NCBI RefSeq assembly: GCF_017792025.1
Contig: NZ_CP046956.1
Span: forward strand, 2,976,001-3,040,000
Source: Sediminibacillus dalangtanensis
GTDB lineage: Bacteria > Bacillota > Bacilli > Bacillales > Amphibacillaceae
DNA length: 64,000 nucleotides
Direction of reading: 5' to 3'
Of the stretch, positions 53,367 to 61,847 are shown one piece after another; the first letter of the stretch is position 1, and every line of letters begins with the position of its first letter. The notes beneath the pieces are model-generated. The model was not told the DNA's origin. It made no database searches and saw only the letters and a list, made by a program, of their open reading frames with translations. The translations under genes and the position numbers were made by a program.

Positions 53367-55487
53367 ATGACATTAGATGCGCGAAGCAAGTATATTTTGA
53401 ACCGATTTGTCGAAACGAATGGATATTTAGCCGTAAGAACCATTACTAATTCATTGAATATTTCCAGAAGAACATTCTATTATGACCTCAAAAAAATCAA
53501 CCAATTTTTGCAGGAGAATGGACTTCAGGAGATTCAAAGGCAGAAAAAACGAGGCTACTATTTAAGACAAGAAGATAAACATAAGATACCTTCTCTGGTC
53601 CAATTAATGAATCATACCCAGTACTTTTTCGATAAGCAGGACCGTCACATGATGATGGCTGTTCAATTGTTATCTTCTGAAAAAGCACTATTCCTGGAAG
53701 ACATGCAAAAAATGACACAGGTAAGCAAAGGCACTGTCTCCAATGATCTAAAAGCACTTAAAAAAGCTTTGACAAAATTTCTTCTTGAGGTGAAGTTCGA
53801 CAGAAAATCAGGTTTTTCAATTACGGGAAGCGAAACAAATAAGCGCAGCGCGCTCGTTTATTATGTCACTCAACTGGTGACAACCAATAAACGGGAAAAC
53901 ATTTTAGAAAAGGTGAACACAGCTGTGGTTCCGCATTTACTGAAACTGCCTTATTTTAGTGAACAGCGTCTTTATCACATAAAAAATGTAATCGTTTCCA
54001 ATGAAGAGATGCTAGGAGTTGAATTGACGGACGACACAATTGAATACCTTGCTTTTCAATTCATGATTCTTATGCAGCGAATTCGCGATGGCCACCGGGT
54101 TTTGGTGGAAAGATTTGAAAAAGAAGCCTTACAACAAACCAAAGAATTCTCAGCTGCCAGAGCCATTATCAATCAATTAAGTAAGTTGGAGAATGATCCT
54201 TTACCAGAAGATGAAGTGTATTTTGTAACAATGAATCTTCTTGGTTCAAAAGTGAATCATTCAGATTTTGAAGTTCATAAGACGGAAGAAATGAAAAGTT
54301 TAAAAGCTGCCATCCACCATATGGTGTTGGATTTTCAGAAATACGCTTGTGTCGTTTTTCAAAATAAGGAGAAACTCGAAACCACTCTTTTTTTGCATCT
54401 CAAGCCGGCATATTACCGGCTTAAATACAATGTGGACATCACCGATGAGTGGAGCAGTATCATCCAACAGAAGTATCCGGAAATCTATCAACTTACCTCA
54501 AGAGTTGTTTTTCATTTGGAAGCAATTTTAGATAAAAAAATTCCGGAGCAGGAACTAGCCTATATTGCTATTCATTTTGGAGGATGGTTGAAAAAAGAAG
54601 GGAAGAAGCCGGCACCCAGAAGACGCGCACTAATTGTTTGTCAAAATGGGATCGGAACTTCCAATATGCTTCGTATGCAGTTGGAAGAATTGCTATCTAC
54701 TATCGATATCGCAGGTTGCATATCATTGCGACAATACTACCAAATGAAAATCGATGTTGAAGTCATATTCTCCACCACACCAATCAAAACAGGAAGCGTA
54801 CCAGTCATATTAGTCGAGCCAATTATGAACGAAAAAGAAAAAGAATTGCTTCTTAAACAATATAACTTCCTGTTTGGCAGAAATAGTTCTGCCAAAAGTA
54901 AAATCTCGGTAGAAAGCATTATCGATATCGTTCAACATCATGCTCAGATTTTGGATAAAAAGGAATTGGTTCGTGAGCTATCCTGCCATCTTCAAGCTGA
55001 AACAACCGATACATTAAAGGAGCGCGACAAACCCATGTTAAATGAATTATTGACAGAAGAAATGATCCAGTTGGTTGATGAAGTAGAAGGTTGGGAGAAA
55101 GCCATTAAACTAGCTTCCCGTCCGCTTCTTGACAGGAATTTTATTGAACAAGCATACATCGACTCGATGATCGACGATATAAAGACACTCGGCCCTTATG
55201 TTGTAATCGCTCCGAGGATTGCAATTCCACATTCCCGGCCTGAAAACGGAGTGAATAAAGTTGGTATCAGTCTGCTGAAAAGTTCGGAAAGTATTTCATT
55301 TTCAGACCAGGAAAAACATCAGGCAAATCTGATATTTGTATTGGCTGCAATAGACAATGAAACCCATCTGAAGGCCCTGTCACAACTGACAAACCTGCTT
55401 GGTGAAGAAGAAAATATCAATCGATTAATCGAAACAAGCAACAAACAAGAAATACTTGAACTTGTCGATTATTATTCCCAAGAGTAA
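53367..55487 (+). CDS. PRD-containing PTS-controlled activator (BglG/MtlR/UlaR-like) with EIIB and EIIA domains
   Basis: A 706-residue regulator: N-terminal helix-turn-helix (YLAVRTITNSLNISRRTFYY), a second HTH (QVSKGTVSNDLKALKKALTK), two PTS regulation domains (about residues 190-290 and 300-400), an EIIB-Gat-like domain starting RRALIVCQNGIGTSNMLR (Cys near residue 420), and a C-terminal EIIA-fructose/mannitol-like domain with the phosphorylatable His in IAIPHSRPENG near residue 622. ATG 53367 follows GGGGATCC. It is followed after 14 bp by ascorbate-type PTS genes in the same direction, which it presumably activates. The region 53117-53366 contains its promoter; no clear site was identified. 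Confidence 0.9.
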   Translation: MTLDARSKYILNRFVETNGYLAVRTITNSLNISRRTFYYDLKKINQFLQENGLQEIQRQKKRGYYLRQEDKHKIPSLVQLMNHTQYFFDKQDRHMMMAVQLLSSEKALFLEDMQKMTQVSKGTVSNDLKALKKALTKFLLEVKFDRKSGFSITGSETNKRSALVYYVTQLVTTNKRENILEKVNTAVVPHLLKLPYFSEQRLYHIKNVIVSNEEMLGVELTDDTIEYLAFQFMILMQRIRDGHRVLVERFEKEALQQTKEFSAARAIINQLSKLENDPLPEDEVYFVTMNLLGSKVNHSDFEVHKTEEMKSLKAAIHHMVLDFQKYACVVFQNKEKLETTLFLHLKPAYYRLKYNVDITDEWSSIIQQKYPEIYQLTSRVVFHLEAILDKKIPEQELAYIAIHFGGWLKKEGKKPAPRRRALIVCQNGIGTSNMLRMQLEELLSTIDIAGCISLRQYYQMKIDVEVIFSTTPIKTGSVPVILVEPIMNEKEKELLLKQYNFLFGRNSSAKSKISVESIIDIVQHHAQILDKKELVRELSCHLQAETTDTLKERDKPMLNELLTEEMIQLVDEVEGWEKAIKLASRPLLDRNFIEQAYIDSMIDDIKTLGPYVVIAPRIAIPHSRPENGVNKVGISLLKSSESISFSDQEKHQANLIFVLAAIDNETHLKALSQLTNLLGEEENINRLIETSNKQEILELVDYYSQE

Positions 55488-55501
55488 AGGAGAGAGAAAA
55501 G

Positions 55502-55778
55502 ATGAAGAAAATTTTGGTGGTTTGTGGAAATGGTTTAGGAAGCAGTTTTATCGTAGAGATGAATGTTAAACAAATTTTATCCGAACTCGGTATGGAGGCT
55601 GAGGTTTCTCACACCGATTTAACCACTAGGTAAAACAGAACCTGCTGATTATTACCTTGGATCGGAAGACATTGTAAATAGCTTGGACGACGGTACAAGA
55701 AATGTTATCAAACTAAATAACTTAATGGATAAAAAGGAATTGCGCACCGCCATCGAAACAAATATAAAGGAGGCGTAA
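55502..55778 (+). pseudogene. ulaB: Ascorbate-type PTS EIIB component, frameshifted
   Basis: Begins MKKILVVCGNGLGSSFIVEM with the phosphorylatable Cys8 and runs 43 codons to TAA 55631-55633 (reading ...HTDLTTR). In the +1 frame the protein continues at once (KTEPADYYLGSEDIVNSLDD ... IKEA) to TAA 55776-55778. The total of about 91 residues is the full EIIB length, so one extra base near AGG-T-AAA is the only defect. AGG followed by a stop could allow a rare +1 shift, but mutation or a sequencing error is simpler. AAAGGAGAG precedes the start. Confidence 0.8.
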
Positions 55779-55780
55779 TC

Positions 55781-57166
55781 ATGGTTGATTTATTAATGAA
55801 TGATATACTCGGCACCCCTTCCATCCTGGTCGGCTTGTTTGCCTTTTTTGGCCTGCTATTGCAGAGGAAGCAAATCGCCGATGTCATCTCCGGCACCCTA
55901 AAAACCATTATGGGATTCGTCATTTTAGGCGTCGGAGCCGGAGCAATCACCGGATCACTGGGACACTTCAGCAGTATGTTTGATTCTGCCTTTGAATTAT
56001 CAGGTGTCATTCCCAATAACGAAGCAATTGTTGCCCTGGCTCAAGATGCCTTTGGTACGGAGACAGCAATGATCATGTTATTCGGCATGTTAGTCAATAT
56101 TGTCCTAGCCCGCTTTACTCCTTTTAAATATATATTTCTGACAGGACACCATACCATGTTCATGGCCTGTTTGATTGCTGTGATTTTGTCTACTGGGGGA
56201 ATAGAAGGAATGATGTTGATCCTGATTGGCTCCATCATTCTAGGATCACTCATGGTGCTTATGCCTGCCATGCTACAACCATTCACTCGTAAAATCACTG
56301 GTTCTGATGACTTTGCTGTCGGCCACTTCGGATCCTTCGGTTATCTGGCTGCAGGGGCTGTCGGTAAACTTGTTGGAAAACAATCCAAATCTACCGAAGA
56401 ACTCAAAGTTCCTAAATCATTGGGCTTTTTAAGAGATACATCGGTTTCAGTCTCACTGACCATGGCTATTTTATTTTTCATAGTGGCACTATTTGCAGGG
56501 CCGGCTTTCATAGAAGCAGAGTTAAGTGATGGAACTAATTTTCTCGTCTTTGCATTTTTGCAATCGATCACTTTCGCAGCTGGCGTTTATATTATCTTGG
56601 CTGGTGTCCGGATGATTCTTTCTGAAATTGTTCCAGCGTTTAAGGGAATAGCGGACAAAGTTGTACCGAATGCAATCCCAGCCTTGGATTGTCCATCAGT
56701 ATTCCCATTTGCAAACAATGCTGTGGTGATAGGATTCGTCTTCAGTTTCCTGGCAGGACTTATTAGCATGTTTCTGCTGCCCGTTTTAGGTCTGAGAGTA
56801 ATTGTCCCGGGTTTGGTTCCTCATTTTTTCACAGGGGCTGCAGCGGGTGTCTTCGGAAATGCAACCGGAGGTCGAAAAGGAGCGATATTTGGTTCTATGG
56901 CTAACGGGCTTATCATCAGCTTTCTTCCGGCGATTTTACTTCCGGTTCTTGGATCGTTAGGCTTTGAAGGTACCACATTTGGAGATGCTGATTTTGGGGT
57001 CATCGGGGTTGCCCTAGGATATCCTGTTCAGTTGTTTGCCTCCCCTCTTCTTTTTGCAGGATTGATCGTCATCCTTCTTGCGGGATTTTTTGCCATAAGC
57101 ATAGCAAGAAGCCGAAGAAAATCTCCAACCCCAATCGAGAACGAGCAACAATCCAATTCTATATAA
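55781..57166 (+). CDS. ulaA: Ascorbate-type PTS EIIC permease (UlaA/SgaT family)
   Basis: Membrane transport subunit of 461 residues with about 11 helices. Landmarks are TLKTIMGFVILGVGAGAITGSL near residue 38, KYIFLTGHHTMFMACL near residue 112, GSDDFAVGHFGSFGYLAAGAVG near residue 173, the substrate-loop-like IPALDCPSVFPFANNAVVIG near residue 298 and HFFTGAAAGVFGNATGGRKGA near residue 348. These match the UlaA family; the sugar could be ascorbate or another acid. ATG 55781 follows AAAGGAGGCGTAATC and lies 2 bp after the EIIB frame. No separate EIIA gene follows. Confidence 0.92.
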   Translation: MVDLLMNDILGTPSILVGLFAFFGLLLQRKQIADVISGTLKTIMGFVILGVGAGAITGSLGHFSSMFDSAFELSGVIPNNEAIVALAQDAFGTETAMIMLFGMLVNIVLARFTPFKYIFLTGHHTMFMACLIAVILSTGGIEGMMLILIGSIILGSLMVLMPAMLQPFTRKITGSDDFAVGHFGSFGYLAAGAVGKLVGKQSKSTEELKVPKSLGFLRDTSVSVSLTMAILFFIVALFAGPAFIEAELSDGTNFLVFAFLQSITFAAGVYIILAGVRMILSEIVPAFKGIADKVVPNAIPALDCPSVFPFANNAVVIGFVFSFLAGLISMFLLPVLGLRVIVPGLVPHFFTGAAAGVFGNATGGRKGAIFGSMANGLIISFLPAILLPVLGSLGFEGTTFGDADFGVIGVALGYPVQLFASPLLFAGLIVILLAGFFAISIARSRRKSPTPIENEQQSNSI

Positions 57167-57167
57167 T

Positions 57168-57256
57168 AGAAAGAGGCCGGGACAAAAGCATGACGCCACC
57201 AAAGCAAAAACCGAGCGAATTCTAAATGCTGATTGAATTCGCTCGGTTTTTATTTG
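57168..57256 (+). repeat. Gene-end repeat R2, copy e
   Basis: The only copy on the plus strand, again directly after a plus-strand gene (ulaA). GAAAGAGGCCGGGACAAAAG, then a diverged box, then stem 57211-57218/57239-57246 (CCGAGCGA/TCGCTCGG) extended by ATTC/GAAT, then a T run. Likely terminator of the ula operon. Confidence 0.8.
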
Positions 57257-57289
57257 TATCTTCTCGTTTTATCCTGCTGTTTGTTGCGT

Positions 57290-57430
57290 GCTTCGAATCG
57301 CTACGGCAAGATACTACGCGTTCCACGGGCACGGCTTCCACTTCCTCCGAAAGCACCTACCGCTTTCTTGCGGGATTTTCAGCTCGTGCTGTTCCCGTAG
57401 GAGTCTCCGTATCTTGCCTTCGCTATGTTT
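57290..57430 (-). repeat. R3 MITE-like element, copy 1
   Basis: An element of about 130 bp with inverted ends (GGCAAGATAC at both sides, 57303-57312 and the complement near 57412-57421). On the minus strand it reads GAGACTCCTACGGGAACAGC, ACGAGCTGAAAATCCCGCAAG ... GCCGTGCCCGTGGAACGCG. It contains no transposase. It resembles common Bacillaceae intergenic repeats. An ORF-like reading over it is an artefact. Confidence 0.7.
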
Positions 57431-57655
57431 TTGGGCTCTGATTTCCATATGATCAAGACAAGATGGACCGTTCTCTTCTATTGGTTGATAGGTGGTATCT
57501 AAACAGGGAAGAGGATGAAAGTCTTGAGGGTTCCTTTTTTCTTTATAGCATATTAATGATAAAGAAGTACTCCTGGTTTCCATGCGTTTTCGCTTTCTAC
57601 CGTAACGGCAATAAGCAAAACGAAAAATACACCAGAAGAGAAAGTATCTCCTTCA

Positions 57656-57780
57656 ACGGAGGCAAGGTACGTAGACTCCAGCGGGATGAGCGCGAGCTGA
57701 AGATCCACTTGGCAAAGCGGTATGCTTTGCCAAGTTAGCTGAAGCCGTGCCCGCGGAAAGCGAAGTACCTTGCCGGAGTG
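57656..57780 (+). repeat. R3 MITE-like element, copy 2
   Basis: Opposite orientation to copy 1. Inverted ends GGCAAGGTAC (from 57661) and GTACCTTGCC (ending 57774). Interior GTAGACTCCAGCGGGATGAG, GAGCTGAAGATCC, a local hairpin CTTGGCAAAGC/GCTTTGCCAAG, and GCCGTGCCCGCGGAAAGCG. The stretch 57440-57655 between the copies shows no gene. Confidence 0.72.
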
Positions 57781-57825
57781 GAAAGTTGCACTTTTTATAG
57801 GGTAAAACGTTTTGCTTTTTGCTCA

Positions 57826-57900
57826 TCAAAAAACCGAACGAATGGTGGATCGTTCGGTTTTCATTTTGGTCACGATGCTTTTGTCCCAGTCTCTTTCTAT
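57826..57900 (-). repeat. Gene-end repeat R2, copy f
   Basis: Lies about 30 bp after the stop codon of the 57929-58660 gene, in gene sense: AAAGAGACTGGGACAAAAGC, ATCGTGACCAAAATG, then stem 57834-57841/57850-57857 (CCGAACGA/TCGTTCGG) with a short loop, then TTTTTT. Likely terminator of that gene. Confidence 0.8.
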
Positions 57901-57928
57901 TTATCTGTTTTTTTGACGCTTTGCGCCT

Positions 57929-58660
57929 TTAATTTGCAGCTTCCTGATTATCTTGGTTCTCATTTTCTTCAACCAGTTGCTCTTCTTCTGTTTCTTCCAC
58001 TTGTTCTTCTTTATCGCTTATTTCATGCTCGTCCTTTTCTTCACCACTGTTTCCATCGTCCTCTTCATTTCCACCGTCCTCCGGATCTACAGATGAGCCA
58101 CTTTCTTCATTCTGTTTATTACCAGCCGGCTGCTTGGCCGGTTTATCATCCGTGCTTTTATCTTCCCTTTTCTTATCAGACGAAGATGATGTTTCCTTCT
58201 TAGCACTAGTACCATCAGAAGTAGTAGTAGAGGCACTTGAAGTGGTGCCACTTGTAGCACTGGTCGTAACCGTCTTTTTTTCAGTGGACGTTTGAGAAAC
58301 CACCGGATCCGACTCTGAAGATATTTCGTTTCTCTGCTCTGCAGCAGTGTCTGCCGGTAACGCTTCCTCCTCGGTCGAAATTCTGTTAACCTCCAAGGAA
58401 TCTCCCAGTTCTTGTTCACCTGCATTGCTGCCGCTCGCTAACACATAATGATGAACCTCTGTGCTGTTTCGCAATACGGCAGGATACAATTGTTTAGGCT
58501 GATGAGTATGAACAGGCAATTGGGCTATTTCAGCTGACGACTGGTTAAAAATTGTTTTTCCATTCAGGAAACTTTTACCGACAAAAAACCCACCTGCTCC
58601 CAAGGCCATAACCAGTATAACAGTTGAAATGATCGCAACTGCTTCTTTGCTAAATTGCAT
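57929..58660 (-). CDS. Membrane-anchored Ser/Thr- and Glu-rich low-complexity protein
   Basis: A 243-residue protein with one N-terminal membrane segment (AVAIISTVILVMALGAGGFFVG), a short region (HTHQPKQLYPAVLRNSTEVH), a Ser/Thr/Lys-rich stretch (about residues 100-175) and a highly acidic Glu/Asp/Asn-rich C-terminal third. No enzyme domain is visible. It probably projects from the membrane into the cell wall as a spacer or surface protein; function unknown. ATG 58660 follows GGGGGGATTCC. Terminated by R2 copy f. Confidence 0.75.
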   Translation of the reverse strand: MQFSKEAVAIISTVILVMALGAGGFFVGKSFLNGKTIFNQSSAEIAQLPVHTHQPKQLYPAVLRNSTEVHHYVLASGSNAGEQELGDSLEVNRISTEEEALPADTAAEQRNEISSESDPVVSQTSTEKKTVTTSATSGTTSSASTTTSDGTSAKKETSSSSDKKREDKSTDDKPAKQPAGNKQNEESGSSVDPEDGGNEEDDGNSGEEKDEHEISDKEEQVEETEEEQLVEENENQDNQEAAN

Positions 58661-58810
58661 GGAATCCCCCCAACCCCATTAGTAACCATCCATCATAATA
58701 AGTCAAAATATGTATAAATATGGATGCTAATCTTTTTTTAACCTACCATGCTTTAATAGAAAAGTAAATGCCTGGTACTTCAGGCTTTTCTACGTTAATG
58801 ACCAAATCTA

Positions 58811-58856
58811 ATAAAACAAAACCCAGAAGCCTTATTTTCATAGCTGCCTGGGTTTT
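58811..58856 (-). terminator. Terminator of the LCP gene
   Basis: On the minus strand AAAACCCAG pairs with CTGGGTTTT, with an inner GCAGC/GCTTC partial pairing, followed by GTTTTATT. It begins 10 bp after the stop. Confidence 0.8.
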
Positions 58857-58865
58857 GTCAGTTTA

Positions 58866-59822
58866 TCAAGACTTTGCTTTTTTAATCATATCGTGCACCT
58901 TTTGAATCTCATCATCGGAAACGACCAAATAATAGATGTCCTGGCCGCTTGAATTAGTGATATAAGCGCCTTCGCCTTCCATTTGATAGCTGACAACGTT
59001 TTTCCTTGTATCTCGATAGTTCATCATTAAATTTTTCATATCGCTGAAATCCATGTTGGTTTCCATATTGTTTCCAAGAACATCGATCATATCATCGATT
59101 TTGTTCACCGAAGCTACGCTCGCCCCTTTATCGACAATTGCCTGGAATACCTGGCGCTGACGGCCCGTTCTGGCAAAGTCGCTGTCAAAATGACGCATTC
59201 TGACAAAGCCCATTGTTTTGGCTCCGTCCAATTCGATTTCGCCTTTTTCGTAATGGTAGCCTTTTTTATAATAGCCCTCATCAATCCAGTCTGTCTTGTT
59301 GTCGACCGTTATGCCGCCGACTGCATCTACCATTTCCGACAAACCCTCCATATTTACTTTCACGTAATAATCAAGCTCGATGTCCAAAAGATTTTCGACT
59401 GTGTTGATCGACATGTCTGTACCGCCGTATGCATATGCATGATTGATTTTATCTTCATATCCTTTTCCCACGATTTCCGTCCGTGTGTCGCGGGGGATGC
59501 TTACCAGGTTCATGCTATCGTCTTTCGGATCAAGCGATAAAACCATCAAAGCATCAGAACGGCCCGAGTCTCCAGAACGTTCATCTACTCCAAGAAGCAG
59601 GACATTCAACGGCTCGTTATCCTTCACTTTTTTCTTGCCGACTGCAGTGTCGATAGAATCTACCGGCTGATGCATCTTCTCTTCAACCGTATGTTTTGCA
59701 TTATTATATATAGAAAAAGCATAGACACCGACGCCTATCACAAATATTGCCACGACAGCCAGTAATATTTTCCACCAGCGCTTCGACTTTCCCGTTTTTT
59801 TAGCTCTTCTGCTTTCAGCCAA
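58866..59822 (-). CDS. LytR-CpsA-Psr (LCP) family phosphotransferase
   Basis: Transfers undecaprenyl-linked wall polymers (teichoic acid-type) to peptidoglycan on the outer face of the membrane. About 318 residues: Lys/Arg-rich N terminus, one membrane helix (WWKILLAVVAIFVIGVGVYAF), then the LCP domain with LNVLLLGVDERSGDSGRSDA near residue 72, SIPRDTRTEIVGKGYEDKIN (catalytic Arg/Asp residues), and MRHFDSDFARTGRQRQVFQAI. Start probably TTG 59822 after GATGGGGTG; an ATG at 59837 overlaps that site. Confidence 0.92.
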   Translation of the reverse strand: MAESRRAKKTGKSKRWWKILLAVVAIFVIGVGVYAFSIYNNAKHTVEEKMHQPVDSIDTAVGKKKVKDNEPLNVLLLGVDERSGDSGRSDALMVLSLDPKDDSMNLVSIPRDTRTEIVGKGYEDKINHAYAYGGTDMSINTVENLLDIELDYYVKVNMEGLSEMVDAVGGITVDNKTDWIDEGYYKKGYHYEKGEIELDGAKTMGFVRMRHFDSDFARTGRQRQVFQAIVDKGASVASVNKIDDMIDVLGNNMETNMDFSDMKNLMMNYRDTRKNVVSYQMEGEGAYITNSSGQDIYYLVVSDDEIQKVHDMIKKAKS

Positions 59823-60062
59823 ATAAATACACCCCATCTGTTATATGATAACGACTTCTTTTTCTTCAACTATTATACTATAACATTGTAAATTTTTGTC
59901 TACCCTTATCGAAAAATTTTTACCATGAACCTTTTTCCAATTTACGAGAAGACCTGCAAAGCATAAAGGACGAGAGTCTTAAGTAATCTCGATAAAATTA
60001 ATTTCTTAAGGGATAAGCATGCCGGATCGCTAAGCATAATTATCTCTATTCATATCGGTTTG

Positions 60063-60385
60063 AACGAGAGTCCGGATGAAGTGCTTTTTGCGCGTTCCTC
60101 TGTCCTCTTTTAATCTTCATGGGCTTGATGAAGATCTATTCTCACGTTCTCCCTCCCGATTTCGAACTTCATAGTCTTGATGAATTTCGTTTCGCTCGTT
60201 TTTCTGTATCCTTTTAATCTTCATGGGCTCGATGAAGATCTATTCTCACGTTCTCCCTCTCGATTTCGAACTTCATGGGCTCGATGAAGATCTATTCGTG
60301 CGTTCTCCCTCCCAATTTCGACCTTCATAAACCGGATGAAGTGTGTTTTGCGCGTTCCTCTCCTCCCTTTCGAACTTCATGGAAG
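60063..60385. repeat. 52-bp tandem array, copy 3
   Basis: CTTCAT units begin at 60115, 60167, 60219, 60271, 60323 and 60375, exactly 52 bp apart, plus a degraded unit at 60063. Most carry CTTCAT-N7-ATGAAG; the tails alternate between two types (GATCTATTCTCACGTTCTCC and the GTGTTTTGCGCGTTCC form). It occupies the gap between the LCP gene and the small hypothetical gene. The stretch 59823-60062 contains the LCP promoter region and nothing else recognised. Confidence 0.88.
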
Positions 60386-60404
60386 AAGAATACACCTAGA
60401 AGCA

Positions 60405-60440
60405 TTAAAAAACCAGAGAAGCCGTAGCCTCTCTGGTTTT
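60405..60440 (-). terminator. Terminator of the 60448-60804 gene
   Basis: On the minus strand AAAACCAGAGA pairs with TCTCTGGTTTT around a GGCTACGGCT loop (with inner GGC/GCT pairing), followed by TTAAT. It begins 8 bp after the stop. Confidence 0.85.
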
Positions 60441-60447
60441 CCCCTGT

Positions 60448-60804
60448 TTAGGAACCATCCACTTGTGATTGCCGCCCGTAACAATCACTCTCTTTTAAAA
60501 TATCCATCGCTTTCTGATAATCGGCTTCATCTACTTCAAAATGAAGCATATGCGACAAGGTTTCCGGGTTTCCGTCTCCTGACTGATTGCGCTGTTTGTT
60601 GTTGACTAGTGGAGCAATCGGAGCAAATCCGCCATTTGTTCCTGTTCCTGTATTGGCAGGAAAGAACGGCACAAGAACTTTTGTATCCGTCCCTTCTGGT
60701 ATTTCCTCGACTGATACATTATTCACCTTTAAGGTTTGAAGCCTGGCGTGCACTGCTTCTGCATCATTCTCATTCTTAAAATAAGCATCAACCTGTTTCG
60801 ACAT
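60448..60804 (-). CDS. Hypothetical small protein
   Basis: About 118 residues from ATG 60804 (MSKQVDAYFKNENDAEAVHA), which has GAAGGGTGAAAGGA upstream; a longer frame to 60852 is less likely. An N-terminal beta-alpha-beta-like module resembles small ferredoxin-fold stress-type proteins; a Gly/Thr/Asn linker (ANTGTGTNGGFAP) follows, and a second module (MLHFEVDEADYQKAMDILKE) ends it. I do not recognise a named family. Confidence 0.7.
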   Translation of the reverse strand: MSKQVDAYFKNENDAEAVHARLQTLKVNNVSVEEIPEGTDTKVLVPFFPANTGTGTNGGFAPIAPLVNNKQRNQSGDGNPETLSHMLHFEVDEADYQKAMDILKESDCYGRQSQVDGS

Positions 60805-60885
60805 TCCTTTCACCCTTCCGCGCTTTGTTATCGTTATCATTCCCGTTCTCACACTCTTTAAAACCGATCCATCCTAACTGATGAG

Positions 60886-61716
60886 CTAAACACGGATCCT
60901 TATATAAGCTCTGTCATCAAACGATTCATTACCTTTCACCAGCCCCTTTGAGGCTTTATAAGCACGGAAGCATAACGGATCTTCACGAAGTAATTTTCCA
61001 AGCGTAACTTCAGAATCAGAAAGATTATTCCTTAAAAAGGGATAACCGTCCGAGGCGAGGATGATTTCGGTCATATCGGCAGGAACAGGAGTTACTTGAA
61101 CCATATTCAGGTCAATCGGGAAACCATTTATCACTTCATATCCATACTGATTTTGCGGGTCATTTTGCATATAGTACTGCTGTAGAATCAATGGCTGAAT
61201 GAATTCCCAGCCGGTGTCGCGGACAAGCAGGTCGTCGACTGTCTTCCCTTTTTTCAATTCAGCTTCTAAGTATAGAGAACGGGCATTGGCCGTGATGGTA
61301 TCCAAGTGTTTTTCGTTTTTGTAAAGCTCGCCTTCGATCATGGCCTGACAATCTCCGATTTGCCAAACTTCCCGGTGATAATGGCTGTAAATAGCCATAC
61401 AAGCGGAAGGAGCAAGCCACTTCTTTCGTTTTATCTCCTCCAGCAGCTCTTGCTTTTGATAAAAATTCTGCATAGATTGATTGATTTGTTCAATCATTCC
61501 TTCCAACGTCACTTTCTTATCCATTCGTTCAACCGTTTGTTTGACGATTTCAGCCGCAAGTTTTCCAGGTGACTTTCCATTGATTTTTCTGCCCGAAACA
61601 TTGGTAGCACCATCTATTACAGCTACAAAGTCCTCATTGATGACGAGCATATCTTCACACAGTTCAGGGGCAGGTCGCTTTCCCTGCAAAAACGATTCGA
61701 TGAGATGGATTCCCAA
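60886..61716 (-). CDS. PP2C-like phosphatase-fold protein
   Basis: A 276-residue protein with the outline of PP2C phosphatases: ELCEDMLVINEDFVAVIDGA (Asp near residues 22 and 35 as metal ligands), SACMAIYSHYHREVWQIGDCQ near residue 105, MTEIILASDGYPFLRN near residue 212, and a closing FDDRAYIRIRV. Whether all metal ligands are kept is uncertain, because the canonical first motif lacks the usual Arg and Gly. TTG start at 61716 follows AGGAGGAAGAACC. Substrate unknown. It stands alone, divergent from the symporter gene. Confidence 0.7.
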   Translation of the reverse strand: MGIHLIESFLQGKRPAPELCEDMLVINEDFVAVIDGATNVSGRKINGKSPGKLAAEIVKQTVERMDKKVTLEGMIEQINQSMQNFYQKQELLEEIKRKKWLAPSACMAIYSHYHREVWQIGDCQAMIEGELYKNEKHLDTITANARSLYLEAELKKGKTVDDLLVRDTGWEFIQPLILQQYYMQNDPQNQYGYEVINGFPIDLNMVQVTPVPADMTEIILASDGYPFLRNNLSDSEVTLGKLLREDPLCFRAYKASKGLVKGNESFDDRAYIRIRV

Positions 61717-61847
61717 GGTTCTTCCTCCTCACATTTATTCCATTATTTTCAACGATTGTCTGGTACATTCCATGCTTTAGCTTTTAAGTGGTTGTGTTTA
61801 TAATATATAATTGGGTTTCTATCTTGAAAAGAGGAAGGAAGGTATTC

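Noticed and set aside
57314-57583. Minus-strand frame of 89 codons, first suspected to be a transposase remnant
   Set aside because: Most of it is R3 repeat sequence, and no transposase motif was recognised.
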